From assembly GCF_003172875.1 (NCBI RefSeq), contig NZ_QGKM01000087.1, positions 1 to 35,530 of the forward strand: a DNA stretch of 35,530 nucleotides, read 5' to 3'. The notes under the pieces are model-generated. The model was not told the origin of the DNA and searched no databases. It worked only from the letters and a program-made list of their open reading frames with translations. Shown here in pieces: positions 15,503 through 23,362 of the stretch; the first letter of the stretch is position 1, and every line of letters begins with the position of its first letter. The translations under genes were made by a program, and so were the position numbers. The stretch is from Leucothrix pacifica (GTDB taxonomy: Bacteria; Pseudomonadota; Gammaproteobacteria; Thiotrichales; Thiotrichaceae).

Positions 15503-16247
15503 TGTGCCTCCAACGAGCAGCATAGCGCTCTAGTGGTTGCATAATGAGAAACTCAATTAGCAGAATAAATGCCACAAAACTTAGTGCATAAGCCAATACT
15601 CCTGTGACATTAAAGATGGAGAACTGGGTATGAATTTGACGGCCAATACCGGTGCCACGCCCAAGAAATTCTACGACTAGTACAATTTTCCAAATCACTG
15701 ATAAGCCCGCACGGGCAGCTGCAACAATATGCGGTAACAGTTCGGGTAGAATGATGTGGCGGATCCGTGCGAATGTTGACAGCTTAAATACATAAGCCAG
15801 ATCACGAAGCTCTCTGGAGGCGCTTTTGGCACCTTCCCGAATCAGCGTCATAACCATGGGTAGCTTGTTTAGAGTAACAGCTAGAATGGCTGCGATTTCA
15901 TTCAGACCAATCCACAGATAACAAAGCACGATAAGCACTAGCGCGGGCAGATTCAAAAATACAATTAGCCAAGGATCAAGCCATGCGTTCAACTGCAGGT
16001 TGCGACCCATTAGGTAACCCAGTACGCCTCCCAAAATCATGGCTAGGGAAAACGCCCAGGCCACGCGAATGGCGGTATCAATCAGGTGTTTTTGCAGATC
16101 ACCGCTTGCCCATAGTTCGGCCATTTTATGTACAACCACCATGGGCGAGGGCAGTACCTGAGGATCTGCCATCACGGCAGAAAGGATACTCCAGGAAGCC
16201 AGAAGTACCCCAAATGAAAGTAGCCGAATCAGGTGTTCATTGCGCAC
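15495..16247 (-). CDS. ABC importer permease, TauC/SsuC family
   Basis: The 250-residue inner-membrane protein has about six helices. Its coupling segment is EGAKSASRELRDLAYVFKLS followed by TFARIRHIILPELLPHI, the EAA loop of binding-protein-dependent permeases. Its GTG start at 16247 lies 5 bp after the binding-protein stop, with only a weak ribosome site, so translation is probably coupled. The family imports sulfonates, nitrate, thiamine precursors and similar small anions. The substrate here is not readable from the sequence. Confidence 0.88.
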   Translation of the reverse strand: MRNEHLIRLLSFGVLLASWSILSAVMADPQVLPSPMVVVHKMAELWASGDLQKHLIDTAIRVAWAFSLAMILGGVLGYLMGRNLQLNAWLDPWLIVFLNLPALVLIVLCYLWIGLNEIAAILAVTLNKLPMVMTLIREGAKSASRELRDLAYVFKLSTFARIRHIILPELLPHIVAAARAGLSVIWKIVLVVEFLGRGTGIGRQIHTQFSIFNVTGVLAYALSFVAFILLIEFLIMQPLERYAARWRHNA

Positions 16248-16252
16248 TGTGA

Positions 16253-17209
16253 TTAGTGATCGAGACTAATAAACATATCCTTTGGCAGAGTGGTTGCTTT
16301 ACCAACCAGGTCAGCACCACCTAATATTGCCATCATCTGCAATGTCTTATCAACGGCTGCCTCATCAACAGGTGTTGCTGCCGGAATACCAGCACGGAAG
16401 CCCTCTTTCAGGGCTTCATACTGAGCGTCATTTTTTGGTTTCATGCGTTTTTTGACAGCATCAAATGCAGCATCGTCGTTACCTAACATCGCTTTAGCAT
16501 CACGCGATGCGGCGAACAATCCTTGTGATAGTTTCTTATCCATATCGCCTTTGACAATATAGCCAAGCAGTGGCACGGATGGGTCAAGTCCCAGTGATTT
16601 TGCAGCTTCTTGTACCGAGATGATTTCTTTCAGACCGGCTGCTTTGGCCTTAGCCTGAAAATGCCAGAAATTAATAACGCCATCGATATCGCCACTAATT
16701 GCCGCTTTAAACATCAGTGGTGGCGCGCCGTATTCTTGATTTGTATCCGCTTTAAGATCAATCAGTCCTTCTTGTTTGGCATAGGCTTGCAGGATTAACC
16801 ATGATTTATCCAGTGGCCCGCCTGCAATACCGATTCGTTTGTTCTGAAGGTCTTTGAGTGAATCGATCCCACTGTCGGATTTCACCATAATGCCACCCAC
16901 AGCGGTGGAGTAAGGGATGAATTTTAGGTCGCGTCCTTCGGCGCGTTGAGCAGCAGCCCAAATGAAGTCAGAAACCATTACGTCTATTTCGCCACCCAGA
17001 AAAGCAATGTCAGATGCACTGCCTCCGCCCATTGGGATTACGTCGAGTTTGAAGCCGTGTTTCTCGTCCAGTTTATTGTTTTTAATGGTATCGAGTTCCC
17101 AGTTTACCGTGCCGTATTCGAGCGCACCCAGGCGTATGGTTGGTAGCTCATTACTCCAGACACTGGATGTGAATAGCAAGGTGCTAAAGATCAACAGGGC
17201 TTTGATCAT
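16253..17209 (-). CDS. ABC importer periplasmic binding protein, TauA/SsuA/NMT1-like
   Basis: Two Met codons begin the frame (17212, 17209); the second sits 6 bp after AGGAG and is chosen. The product is 318 residues with a signal peptide ending near SSVWSNELP. Family segments include IRLGALEYGTVNWELDTIK, GGGSASDIAFLGGEIDVMVSD, LKDLQNKRIGIAGGPLDKSW and AAISGDIDGVINFWH. This is the NMT1/TauA fold. Its gene is divergent from the PQQ dehydrogenase, with element C between them, so both are probably induced together. An alcohol-related or metal-chelate ligand is possible but unproven. Confidence 0.88.
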   Translation of the reverse strand: MIKALLIFSTLLFTSSVWSNELPTIRLGALEYGTVNWELDTIKNNKLDEKHGFKLDVIPMGGGSASDIAFLGGEIDVMVSDFIWAAAQRAEGRDLKFIPYSTAVGGIMVKSDSGIDSLKDLQNKRIGIAGGPLDKSWLILQAYAKQEGLIDLKADTNQEYGAPPLMFKAAISGDIDGVINFWHFQAKAKAAGLKEIISVQEAAKSLGLDPSVPLLGYIVKGDMDKKLSQGLFAASRDAKAMLGNDDAAFDAVKKRMKPKNDAQYEALKEGFRAGIPAATPVDEAAVDKTLQMMAILGGADLVGKATTLPKDMFISLDH

Positions 17210-17271
17210 CATTTTCTCCTCTTGTGGTTTGTGGCAAGTGTAAGTGATTAGTCGTCCTGTGATGAACGACT

Positions 17272-17289
17272 GAGTTGATATTCTCAGTC
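17272..17289 (-). promoter_or_regulatory. Conserved block next to copy C, probable -10 region of the importer operon
   Basis: The minus strand reads GACTGAGAATATCAACTC, 13 bp beyond element C. It matches the block at 6211-6228 at 16 of 18 positions with identical spacing. It contains TATCAA 22 bp from the element. The plus-strand view also shows an inverted repeat GACTGAG-N8-CTCAGTC (17268-17289), which is partly an effect of the same block. Confidence 0.45.
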
Positions 17290-17302
17290 AGCACTTTAAC
17301 TT

Positions 17303-17340
17303 ACTAAACTAGCAGTCCGTATCTATAACCTCACAGTCCA
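17303..17340. promoter_or_regulatory. Shared 38-bp island element, copy C (divergent importer / PQQ-ADH region)
   Basis: On the minus strand it has TGGA-CTGTGA-GGTTA and, 21 bp on, CGGA-CTGCTA-GTTTA. The two half-sites agree at 11 of 14 positions from GGA to TTA, the clearest direct repeat of the three copies. It matches copy A at 31 of 38. It lies between the importer operon (minus) and the PQQ dehydrogenase (plus). Confidence 0.75.
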
Positions 17341-17380
17341 TGGACGCTTGTGATAGTGACAAATTGACTTAGATCATTGT

Positions 17381-17386
17381 TATATT
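17381..17386 (+). promoter_or_regulatory. Candidate -10 hexamer of the PQQ alcohol dehydrogenase promoter
   Basis: TATATT begins after 40 bp from element C, within ATCATTGTTATATTA, which resembles the pedF promoter string. No consensus -35 lies 17 bp upstream. The predicted leader to ATG 17491 is about 100 nt. Confidence 0.5.
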
Positions 17387-17490
17387 AAACCACTAGTGTC
17401 GGCAGACTGTAAGTAGGTAGCTCTGACTGAATTGGTTTGGAGCAGTGCTGATACAACTGAGTGTTGAAAACAACAGAAGAGGAAATCTAC

Positions 17491-19257
17491 ATGAAACGAT
17501 TATTACTAGCGTCGGCAGTTTGTATGCTGGCGACTGCCACGACATTTGCCGGTGTGACTGAAGAAGACATCGCAAATGACGCTACGATTACGTCGCAGGT
17601 TGTGACGAATGGTATGGGACGTCATTTGCAGCGCTATAGCCCCCTCAAAAGTATTAATAAAGACAATGTGAAGCACATGGTGCCTGCATGGTCTTTCTCA
17701 ATGGGTGGTGAAAAGCAGCGTGGTAATGAAGCACAGCCGCTAGTCTATGATGGCGTTATGTATGTGACAGGCTCCTATTCTCGTTTGTTCGCGATTGATG
17801 TAAAGACCGGTGAGGAACTCTGGCAGTACAACGCGCGTTTGCCAGAAGGTATCCTGCCTTGCTGTGACGTTGTAAACCGTGGTGCTGCAATTTATGGTGA
17901 CACGATTATTTTCGGTACCTTGGATGCACGTTTGGTGGGTCTGAATCGCAAAACCGGTGATGTTGTCTGGAAAGACAAAATTGCTAACTACAAAGCAGGT
18001 TATTCTTATACAGCGGCGCCTCTGATTGTAAATGGCTTAGTCATTACCGGTAACTCAGGTGGTGAATTTGGTATCGTCGGTGAAGTTCAGGCTCGCAAAG
18101 CTGAGACAGGTGAAGTGGTTTGGACACGTCCGGTGATCGAAGGCCACATGGGAACACTCAACGGTAAAGAGAGTACCATGACGGGTAAGCTCAATGCGAC
18201 TTGGCCTGGTGATCTGTGGAAGACTGGCGGTGGTGCAACTTGGTTGGGTGGTTCCTATGATGCAGATACCGATACGCTGGTATTCGGTACAGGTAACCCT
18301 GCGCCTTGGAACTCATGGCTACGTAATGCCGGTGAACCTAAAGAAGATGGTTCAGGCGACAACCTGTACGCTGCTTCTCGCGTTGGTATCGACCCGGCTA
18401 CTGGTGAAATTAAATGGCACTATCAAACAACACCTCGTGAAGGTTGGGATTTTGATGGTGTAAACGAAGTAATTCCATTTGCAGATAAAGACGGCAATAA
18501 GCGTTATGCAACGGCTGACAGAAATGGCTTCTTCTATGTTCTGGATCGTAAAGATGGCGGGTTTGTATCTGCATCGCCTTTCGTTAAGAACATCACTTGG
18601 GCTAAAGGGATTGACGAGAAAACAGGTCGTCCGATTTACAATGAAGACAATCGTCCGGGTAACCCAGCTGATGCAGCCGACGGCGGTAAAGGTAAGGTGG
18701 TATTCTCTGTACCTTCGTTCCTTGGTGGTAAGAACTGGATGCCAATGGCTCACAGTCCTGACACGGGTTTATTCTACGTGCCATCAAACGAGTGGGGCAT
18801 GGATATTTGGAACGAGCCGGTCAGCTATAAAGAAGGTGCGGCTTATCTGGGTTCTGGATTCACCATCAAGCCAATCTTTGAAGATTACATCGGTTCACTG
18901 AAAGCGATTGATCCTAATACAGGTAAAACTGTCTGGGAGTACAAAAACGATGCACCATTGTGGGCGGGTGTTATGTCTACCGGTGGTGACTTAGTATTTA
19001 CTGGTACGCCTGAAGGTTACTTAAAAGCGTTTGATGCTAAGACTGGTGAAGAGCTTTGGAAATTCCAAACAGGTTCTGGTGTTGTAGGCCAGCCAATCAC
19101 TTGGGATCAGGATGGTGAGCAGTATGTTGCTGTCGCTTCTGGTTGGGGTGGCGCGGTACCACTATGGGGTGGTGAAGTAGCCAAGAAAGTGAGCTATCTA
19201 AACCAAGGTGGTTCGGTTTGGGTATTCAAACTACCAACCATGCTGTCGTCTAAATAA
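17491..19257 (+). CDS. PQQ-dependent alcohol dehydrogenase, lanthanide-type motif (ExaF/PedH-like)
   Basis: The ATG at 17491 follows AAGAGGAAA and starts a signal peptide; a GTG at 17461 is in frame upstream. The 588-residue length fits the methanol/ethanol quinoprotein family. Visible features are repeated propeller W motifs, the vicinal disulfide Cys124-Cys125 ([11 protein letters not shown]), the metal ligand Glu192 ([10 protein letters not shown]), Asn269 (GTGNPAPWN) and Asp320. A second acid, Asp322, follows in GWDFDGVNE. The extra Asp (WDFDG) is typical of lanthanide-dependent enzymes (XoxF, ExaF, PedH); calcium enzymes have Ala or Ser there. It oxidises alcohols to aldehydes in the periplasm with PQQ, passing electrons to cytochrome c-550. 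No pqq biosynthesis genes are in the window. Confidence 0.93.
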   Translation: MKRLLLASAVCMLATATTFAGVTEEDIANDATITSQVVTNGMGRHLQRYSPLKSINKDNVKHMVPAWSFSMGGEKQRGNEAQPLVYDGVMYVTGSYSRLFAIDVKTGEELWQYNARLPEGILPCCDVVNRGAAIYGDTIIFGTLDARLVGLNRKTGDVVWKDKIANYKAGYSYTAAPLIVNGLVITGNSGGEFGIVGEVQARKAETGEVVWTRPVIEGHMGTLNGKESTMTGKLNATWPGDLWKTGGGATWLGGSYDADTDTLVFGTGNPAPWNSWLRNAGEPKEDGSGDNLYAASRVGIDPATGEIKWHYQTTPREGWDFDGVNEVIPFADKDGNKRYATADRNGFFYVLDRKDGGFVSASPFVKNITWAKGIDEKTGRPIYNEDNRPGNPADAADGGKGKVVFSVPSFLGGKNWMPMAHSPDTGLFYVPSNEWGMDIWNEPVSYKEGAAYLGSGFTIKPIFEDYIGSLKAIDPNTGKTVWEYKNDAPLWAGVMSTGGDLVFTGTPEGYLKAFDAKTGEELWKFQTGSGVVGQPITWDQDGEQYVAVASGWGGAVPLWGGEVAKKVSYLNQGGSVWVFKLPTMLSSK

Positions 19258-19277
19258 GTAATAGATATTTAGCAGGT

Positions 19278-19328
19278 AAACCTGTCGGGATAATCAGCAC
19301 AATCGATTCTATTCTGGCAGGTTTTTTT
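19278..19328 (+). terminator. Intrinsic terminator of the PQQ alcohol dehydrogenase
   Basis: AAACCTGTC (19278-19286) pairs with GGCAGGTTT (19316-19324) as a 9-bp stem with one G-U pair, followed by a run of T to 19328. The loop is long, about 29 nt. It begins 20 bp after the stop codon. Confidence 0.65.
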
Positions 19329-19444
19329 GTTCACTAATCAAAGTAAATTGTCATTCTTTGATTTTTGGCTCATCTAATGATATTAATAAGTCCATCTCTG
19401 AAAATACCGTACTAATTCAGAGTTCTAAACGGAGGAGAGGATGG

Positions 19445-20347
19445 ATGGAATTATCACATGTTCAGGACTTGAGAAAGCCTAAGAAGCTTGTTGAGAATCG
19501 TACAAGTTTTCTGGGTCCGGAGTCCGAAGTTAGTATATATGATACTTACCTACCTGAAAGTCTGGTGCGTCTGGATGCAGACCAGTTGATGTATTGTGGG
19601 ATGGTCAGTGGCAAAAAAGTAATGCATTCACCATTACTTGAAGAACAGGTTTTTTTGCCTCATGAGTCTTTCGTGCTGGCGCCGGGCGAAACTGTGAATA
19701 TCGACTTTCCCGAAGCGGAAATAAATAACCCAACGACGTGTCTGACGGTTGAGATATCCCGTGAAAAAGTGCTGGATGTCACTGAAAAGCTGTTTGACCG
19801 GGGAGCTGTGAAACTAGCGCCTGAGGATACCTGGGATAAATCCGGCACGGTACTACACACACACCATTGTGCCGCTACTCAGCGCCTGCTTGCGCGTATT
19901 GTTAATCTGTTTACTGAGAATCATCCGGATCGCGATATGTTGATTGATTTCAATATATCGGAATTACTGATACGTATGTTGCGCCATCAGGAGCGTCATT
20001 TTCTGTTAAGTCATAGTTTGCAAAGGCCAGATGAGAGTAGTCTGACGGTGGCATTAAAATGGATTCGTGATCATTTAAGCGAACCATTAAATATCGATGA
20101 GTTATGTCGTGAATCCTTCATGAGCCGTAGCCGTTTGTATGCGGAGTTTAAGCTGAGGCTGGATTGCTCACCAATGGAATTGCAGCAACAACTCCGACTA
20201 AAAGAAGCGGGTAAGCGTTTGAAGCGCGGTGAGGTGATTACCAATATTTGTTATGACCTCGGTTTTAGTAGTCCGAGTCATTTCTGTCGTCGCTTTAAGA
20301 ATATGTACGGTTGTACACCGACGGAGTATAAAAACAGATCAATCTAA
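19445..20347 (+). CDS. AraC/XylS-family transcription regulator, candidate regulator of the alcohol island
   Basis: The ATG at 19445 follows GGAGGAGAGG; a longer frame from 19358 is unlikely and the ATG at 19441 is out of frame. The 300-residue product has a 190-residue N-terminal sensing domain (FLGPESEVSIYDTYLPESL, HESFVLAPGETVNIDFP). Its C-terminal AraC double helix-turn-helix spans about 203-298: SLTVALKWIRDHLSEPLNID, MSRSRLYAEFKL and ITNICYDLGFSSPSHFCRRF, ending CTPTEYKNRS. It lies just after the PQQ dehydrogenase terminator. The 38-bp elements have AraC/XylS-type half-site spacing, so it is the best candidate to bind them. The effector is unknown. Confidence 0.9.
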   Translation: MELSHVQDLRKPKKLVENRTSFLGPESEVSIYDTYLPESLVRLDADQLMYCGMVSGKKVMHSPLLEEQVFLPHESFVLAPGETVNIDFPEAEINNPTTCLTVEISREKVLDVTEKLFDRGAVKLAPEDTWDKSGTVLHTHHCAATQRLLARIVNLFTENHPDRDMLIDFNISELLIRMLRHQERHFLLSHSLQRPDESSLTVALKWIRDHLSEPLNIDELCRESFMSRSRLYAEFKLRLDCSPMELQQQLRLKEAGKRLKRGEVITNICYDLGFSSPSHFCRRFKNMYGCTPTEYKNRSI

Positions 20348-20468
20348 TTGGTTTTAGCAGTTTAAACGGCTTTGCACCTCATCTTAGTCGTCATCAAAGC
20401 GGGTCAAGCCTGCGAATATACGTCATAATCGATATCTATAAAAACAATGTCAGGTAGATGGACGTACT

Positions 20469-21419
20469 ATGAAAACTGCACCAACATTCGATCAGATACG
20501 CGCCCAAGATGGTTTGATTCATATCCATGGTCATCGTGGGGCGCGTGGCATCATCCCTGAGAATACACTGGAAAGCTTCCGTTTCACCTTTGATGTTGAT
20601 GTCAGGGTGATTGAGCTTGATGTCTTGATGACCGCAGATGATATTCCGGTGTTAACGCATAATCCGAGCTTACTGTCGGATATGACCAGAGATCACCATG
20701 GTCAATGGCTATCCCACGAACCCCTAGTGCGTGAGTTGAGTCTGGCGGAATTGCAAAGCTACGATGTGGGCGGCTTAAAGCCCGGTAGTGAATATGCCGC
20801 ACGTTTTCCGGAGCAGGCGTTCATTCACGGGATGAGGATACCAACGCTGGAGGCTTTGTGTGAGCTGGTGAATCAGCCGGAGTATGCGGATGTATTCTTA
20901 AACTTGGAAATTAAGTCTAACCCCCACCATCCACAAGCAACACCAGAACCAGCAGCCTATACCAAGAAAGTACTGGAAATCATTAACAAGTACCGCATGC
21001 AAGAGCGCACGATGTTGCAATCATTTGATTGGCGCGTGGTGCATGAAAGTGCCAGGCAAGCACCGGCGATTCCTCGCTCCTATTTATGTTACTCATCGAA
21101 ACCGGGTCGTGATCCGCACGAAGTCAACGTCTCGGATAACTCACCGTGGATGGATGGCTACAGCTTGGCAGATTACGATAATAGTTTGCCAAGGTTAGTG
21201 GCTGCTGCCGGTGGCCAGATTTGGGCGCCTTATCATAAAGATCTGACGGCTCAGGCGGTCGCAGAAGCGCGTGAATGTGGATTGATGGTGAATGTGTGGA
21301 CAGTGAATGAGTTGGCAGATATTGATCGCATGATTGAGCTGGGTGTGGACGGTATAATCACGGACTATCCCGGACGTGTGCAGCGGCGGTTTATGGATCA
21401 TGGTTTGCGTTGGAAATAG
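20469..21419 (+). CDS. Glycerophosphodiester phosphodiesterase (GDPD family)
   Basis: The 316-residue protein carries the TIM-barrel GDPD motifs HGHRGARGIIPENTLESF (catalytic His and Arg, Glu of PENT), ELDVLMTADDIPVLTHNPSL (Glu/Asp metal ligands, second His), NLEIKSN and QSFDWRVV, with C-terminal VNVWTVNE and GVDGIITDYPGR. All catalytic residues seem present. No signal peptide is seen, so it acts in the cytoplasm, hydrolysing glycerophosphodiesters to glycerol-3-phosphate and an alcohol. It lies 120 bp after the AraC gene on the same strand. Whether it belongs to the alcohol system (by releasing an alcohol head group such as ethanolamine or choline) is speculative. Confidence 0.92.
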   Translation: MKTAPTFDQIRAQDGLIHIHGHRGARGIIPENTLESFRFTFDVDVRVIELDVLMTADDIPVLTHNPSLLSDMTRDHHGQWLSHEPLVRELSLAELQSYDVGGLKPGSEYAARFPEQAFIHGMRIPTLEALCELVNQPEYADVFLNLEIKSNPHHPQATPEPAAYTKKVLEIINKYRMQERTMLQSFDWRVVHESARQAPAIPRSYLCYSSKPGRDPHEVNVSDNSPWMDGYSLADYDNSLPRLVAAAGGQIWAPYHKDLTAQAVAEARECGLMVNVWTVNELADIDRMIELGVDGIITDYPGRVQRRFMDHGLRWK

Positions 21420-21459
21420 ACGCTGGGTATTGGTTTATAGCACTGGTGTAAAAAAGTGA

Positions 21460-21499
21460 GGAAATCCGAAGAGAAGGAGAGAGGACCCTCCGGATTTCC
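21460..21499 (-). terminator. Hairpin with T-run on the minus strand
   Basis: GGAAATCCG (21460-21468) and CGGATTTCC (21491-21499) are perfect inverted copies with a 22-nt loop. On the minus strand the stem is followed by TCACTTTTTT, which would suit an intrinsic terminator. No T-run follows on the plus strand. It could stop readthrough from cysS or end an unidentified small transcript. Confidence 0.4.
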
Positions 21500-21800
21500 G
21501 CTTTCACACAAACACAAATAGGTGTAGAAATGAGAACTCAGTTAACAAGTCCAAGGAGAGAGGAGGATTCCTGTGTTCCCAATTTCTTACCAACAAACAA
21601 CGAGTTGTAGCTTATTTTTATTATTGACTTATAGGCTCGCTGTATCTATCCCCCGATAGATGATTAGTATTCTCCGTTTTTCCGATGAACGGTAAATTAA
21701 CTTTTGTAGTAATAAACGACTAATTTGAGAAAGTTTCGGGGATTTAGAAAGCTGGGGTTCAGTTAGGGAAAAAGATCTTCAGAAATACGGTTTTGAGACT

Positions 21801-21829
21801 AAATCACCCGCCATTACAGCGGGTGATTT
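21801..21829 (-). terminator. Terminator hairpin downstream of cysS
   Basis: AAATCACCCGC, a 7-nt loop and GCGGGTGATTT form a perfect 11-bp stem, 32 bp after the cysS stop codon. Its A/T ends give a weak T stretch on either strand, so it could act in both directions. Confidence 0.6.
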
Positions 21830-21861
21830 TAGTGTTAATTACTTAGTCTGATACGAGGAGA

Positions 21862-23247
21862 TTAATCACGACGCCAAATCGTATCAGCACCTTTGTCTTC
21901 CAAGGTAATACCCGCCGCCTTAAGCTCATCACGAATACCATCAGCCTTGGCCCAGTCCTTATCGGCTTTCGCCTGAATACGCTCCTGAATCTTTGCTTCA
22001 ATACTCGCTGCATCCATGCCGTCGCCGTCAGCATCTTGCTGTAGCCACTCATCTGGGTTTAACTGCAAAATACCTAACAAGCCAGCCAATTTCTTCAGCA
22101 AAGCACCTAATGAAGCAGCTGCTTCAGGGCCTTTAGTATTGTGAAGCTTGTTTACAACTCTCGCTAAATCAAACAGTGAAGCTAATGCTTCTGGCGTATT
22201 GAAGTCATCATCCATTGCTGCATAGAACTTGTCTTCGTACTCCGTCCAGCGATCCGCTTCAGCTTCTGGTAAACCACGCAGGGCATTATACAAGCGATCC
22301 AATCCAGCCATCGCACCATCTAACGATTCCGTGCTGTAGTTCAATGGACTACGGTAGTGGCTGGACAGCAGGAAGTAGCGAACGGCTTCTGGCGAGTAGC
22401 TTTCCAGCACATCACGAATGGTGAAGAAGTTATTGAGTGACTTCGACATCTTCTCATCATTAATGCGAATAAAGCCGTTATGCATCCAGTAGTTCGCGAA
22501 ATGCTCACCGGTGCAGGCTTCACTTTGCGCGATTTCATTTTCATGGTGTGGGAACTGCAAGTCATGTCCACCACCGTGAATATCAAAGTTATTGCCGAGG
22601 ATAGTGGTCGACATGGCGGAACATTCGATATGCCAACCCGGACGTCCGTCACCCCAAGGCGATTCCCAGGATGGCTCGTCAGGCTTAACCGGTTTCCACA
22701 GTACAAAATCCAGTGGATCTTTTTTCGACTCGTCTACCGCGATGCGTTCACCGGCACGAAGGTCATCAACTTTGCGACCGGATAATTTGCCATACTCCGG
22801 AAAGCTGGAAACGTCATAATAGACATCGCCGCTTTCACCCACATAGGCATGGCCTTTTTCGATCAATGTCTCGATCATGGCAATGATTTCAGGGATATTC
22901 TCAGTCGCTTTCGGCTCTTTAGTAGGCGGCAATACGCCTAGCGCACGCTCATCCTCATGCATGGCGTCGATAAAACGTTCAGTCAGTGCCAGAAACTCTT
23001 CACCATTTTCATTGGCGCGGGCAATGATCTTGTCGTCAATGTCGGTGATGTTTCGCACATAAGTCACGTCGTAGCCGCGTGCTTTTAAAAAGCGATAAAC
23101 CACGTCAAATGCGACTAAAACACGTGCATGTCCGAGGTGGCAGAAATCATAAACGGTCATGCCGCAGACATAGAGATTTACTTTACCCTCGACTATCGGT
23201 TTAAAGGTTTCTTTCTTATTTGTCAGACTGTTATAGATTTCTAGCAT
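21862..23247 (-). CDS. cysS: Cysteinyl-tRNA synthetase
   Basis: The 461-residue length is normal for CysRS. It starts [18 protein letters not shown] and has the zinc and HIGH region [18 protein letters not shown] (Cys28; HLGHA at 37-41), [12 protein letters not shown] with another zinc Cys, [14 protein letters not shown] with zinc His/Glu, and the KMSKS loop [11 protein letters not shown]. The C-terminal DALR-like helical domain and [16 protein letters not shown] ending are typical. It attaches cysteine to tRNA-Cys in the cytoplasm. It is divergent from the cyclophilin gene, a common bacterial arrangement. Confidence 0.97.
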   Translation of the reverse strand: MLEIYNSLTNKKETFKPIVEGKVNLYVCGMTVYDFCHLGHARVLVAFDVVYRFLKARGYDVTYVRNITDIDDKIIARANENGEEFLALTERFIDAMHEDERALGVLPPTKEPKATENIPEIIAMIETLIEKGHAYVGESGDVYYDVSSFPEYGKLSGRKVDDLRAGERIAVDESKKDPLDFVLWKPVKPDEPSWESPWGDGRPGWHIECSAMSTTILGNNFDIHGGGHDLQFPHHENEIAQSEACTGEHFANYWMHNGFIRINDEKMSKSLNNFFTIRDVLESYSPEAVRYFLLSSHYRSPLNYSTESLDGAMAGLDRLYNALRGLPEAEADRWTEYEDKFYAAMDDDFNTPEALASLFDLARVVNKLHNTKGPEAAASLGALLKKLAGLLGILQLNPDEWLQQDADGDGMDAASIEAKIQERIQAKADKDWAKADGIRDELKAAGITLEDKGADTIWRRD

Positions 23248-23362
23248 AGTATTTCAACGTGCCGTTTTGAGTTAAAAATGGGGTTGACCGCATAGTAGCA
23301 GAGCCGCTGTGAATCCGCTATGATGCGCGCTTTAATCTCAAAAAATAATAGAGGGTTATACT

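Larger units (their letters stand above)
21420..21861. other. 442-bp intergenic region with several hairpins, no convincing gene
   Basis: It lies between the convergent GDPD and cysS genes. It holds a 9-bp inverted repeat at 21460/21499, two copies of AAGGAGAGAGGA (21474-21485, 21553-21564), a small palindrome ATCTATC-CCCC-GATAGAT (21644-21661) and the cysS hairpin at 21801-21829. A 26-codon reading frame (21530-21610) has no good ribosome site. A small RNA is possible but not supported by a clear promoter. Confidence 0.5.

Noticed and set aside
17268-17289. Inverted repeat GACTGAG-N8-CTCAGTC as an independent operator
   Set aside because: The first half is absent from the equivalent place at 6211-6228, whereas the directional 18-bp block is conserved; the palindrome may be accidental.
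18479-18901. Open frame of 140 codons in another frame of the PQQ dehydrogenase
   Set aside because: It lies wholly inside a strongly conserved gene and has no recognisable domain or ribosome site.
21530-21610. 26-codon reading frame beginning MRTQLTSP in the GDPD-cysS gap, considered as a small gene or PqqA-like precursor
   Set aside because: No good ribosome site, and it lacks the conserved Glu-x-x-x-Tyr of PqqA. Random frames of this length are common.
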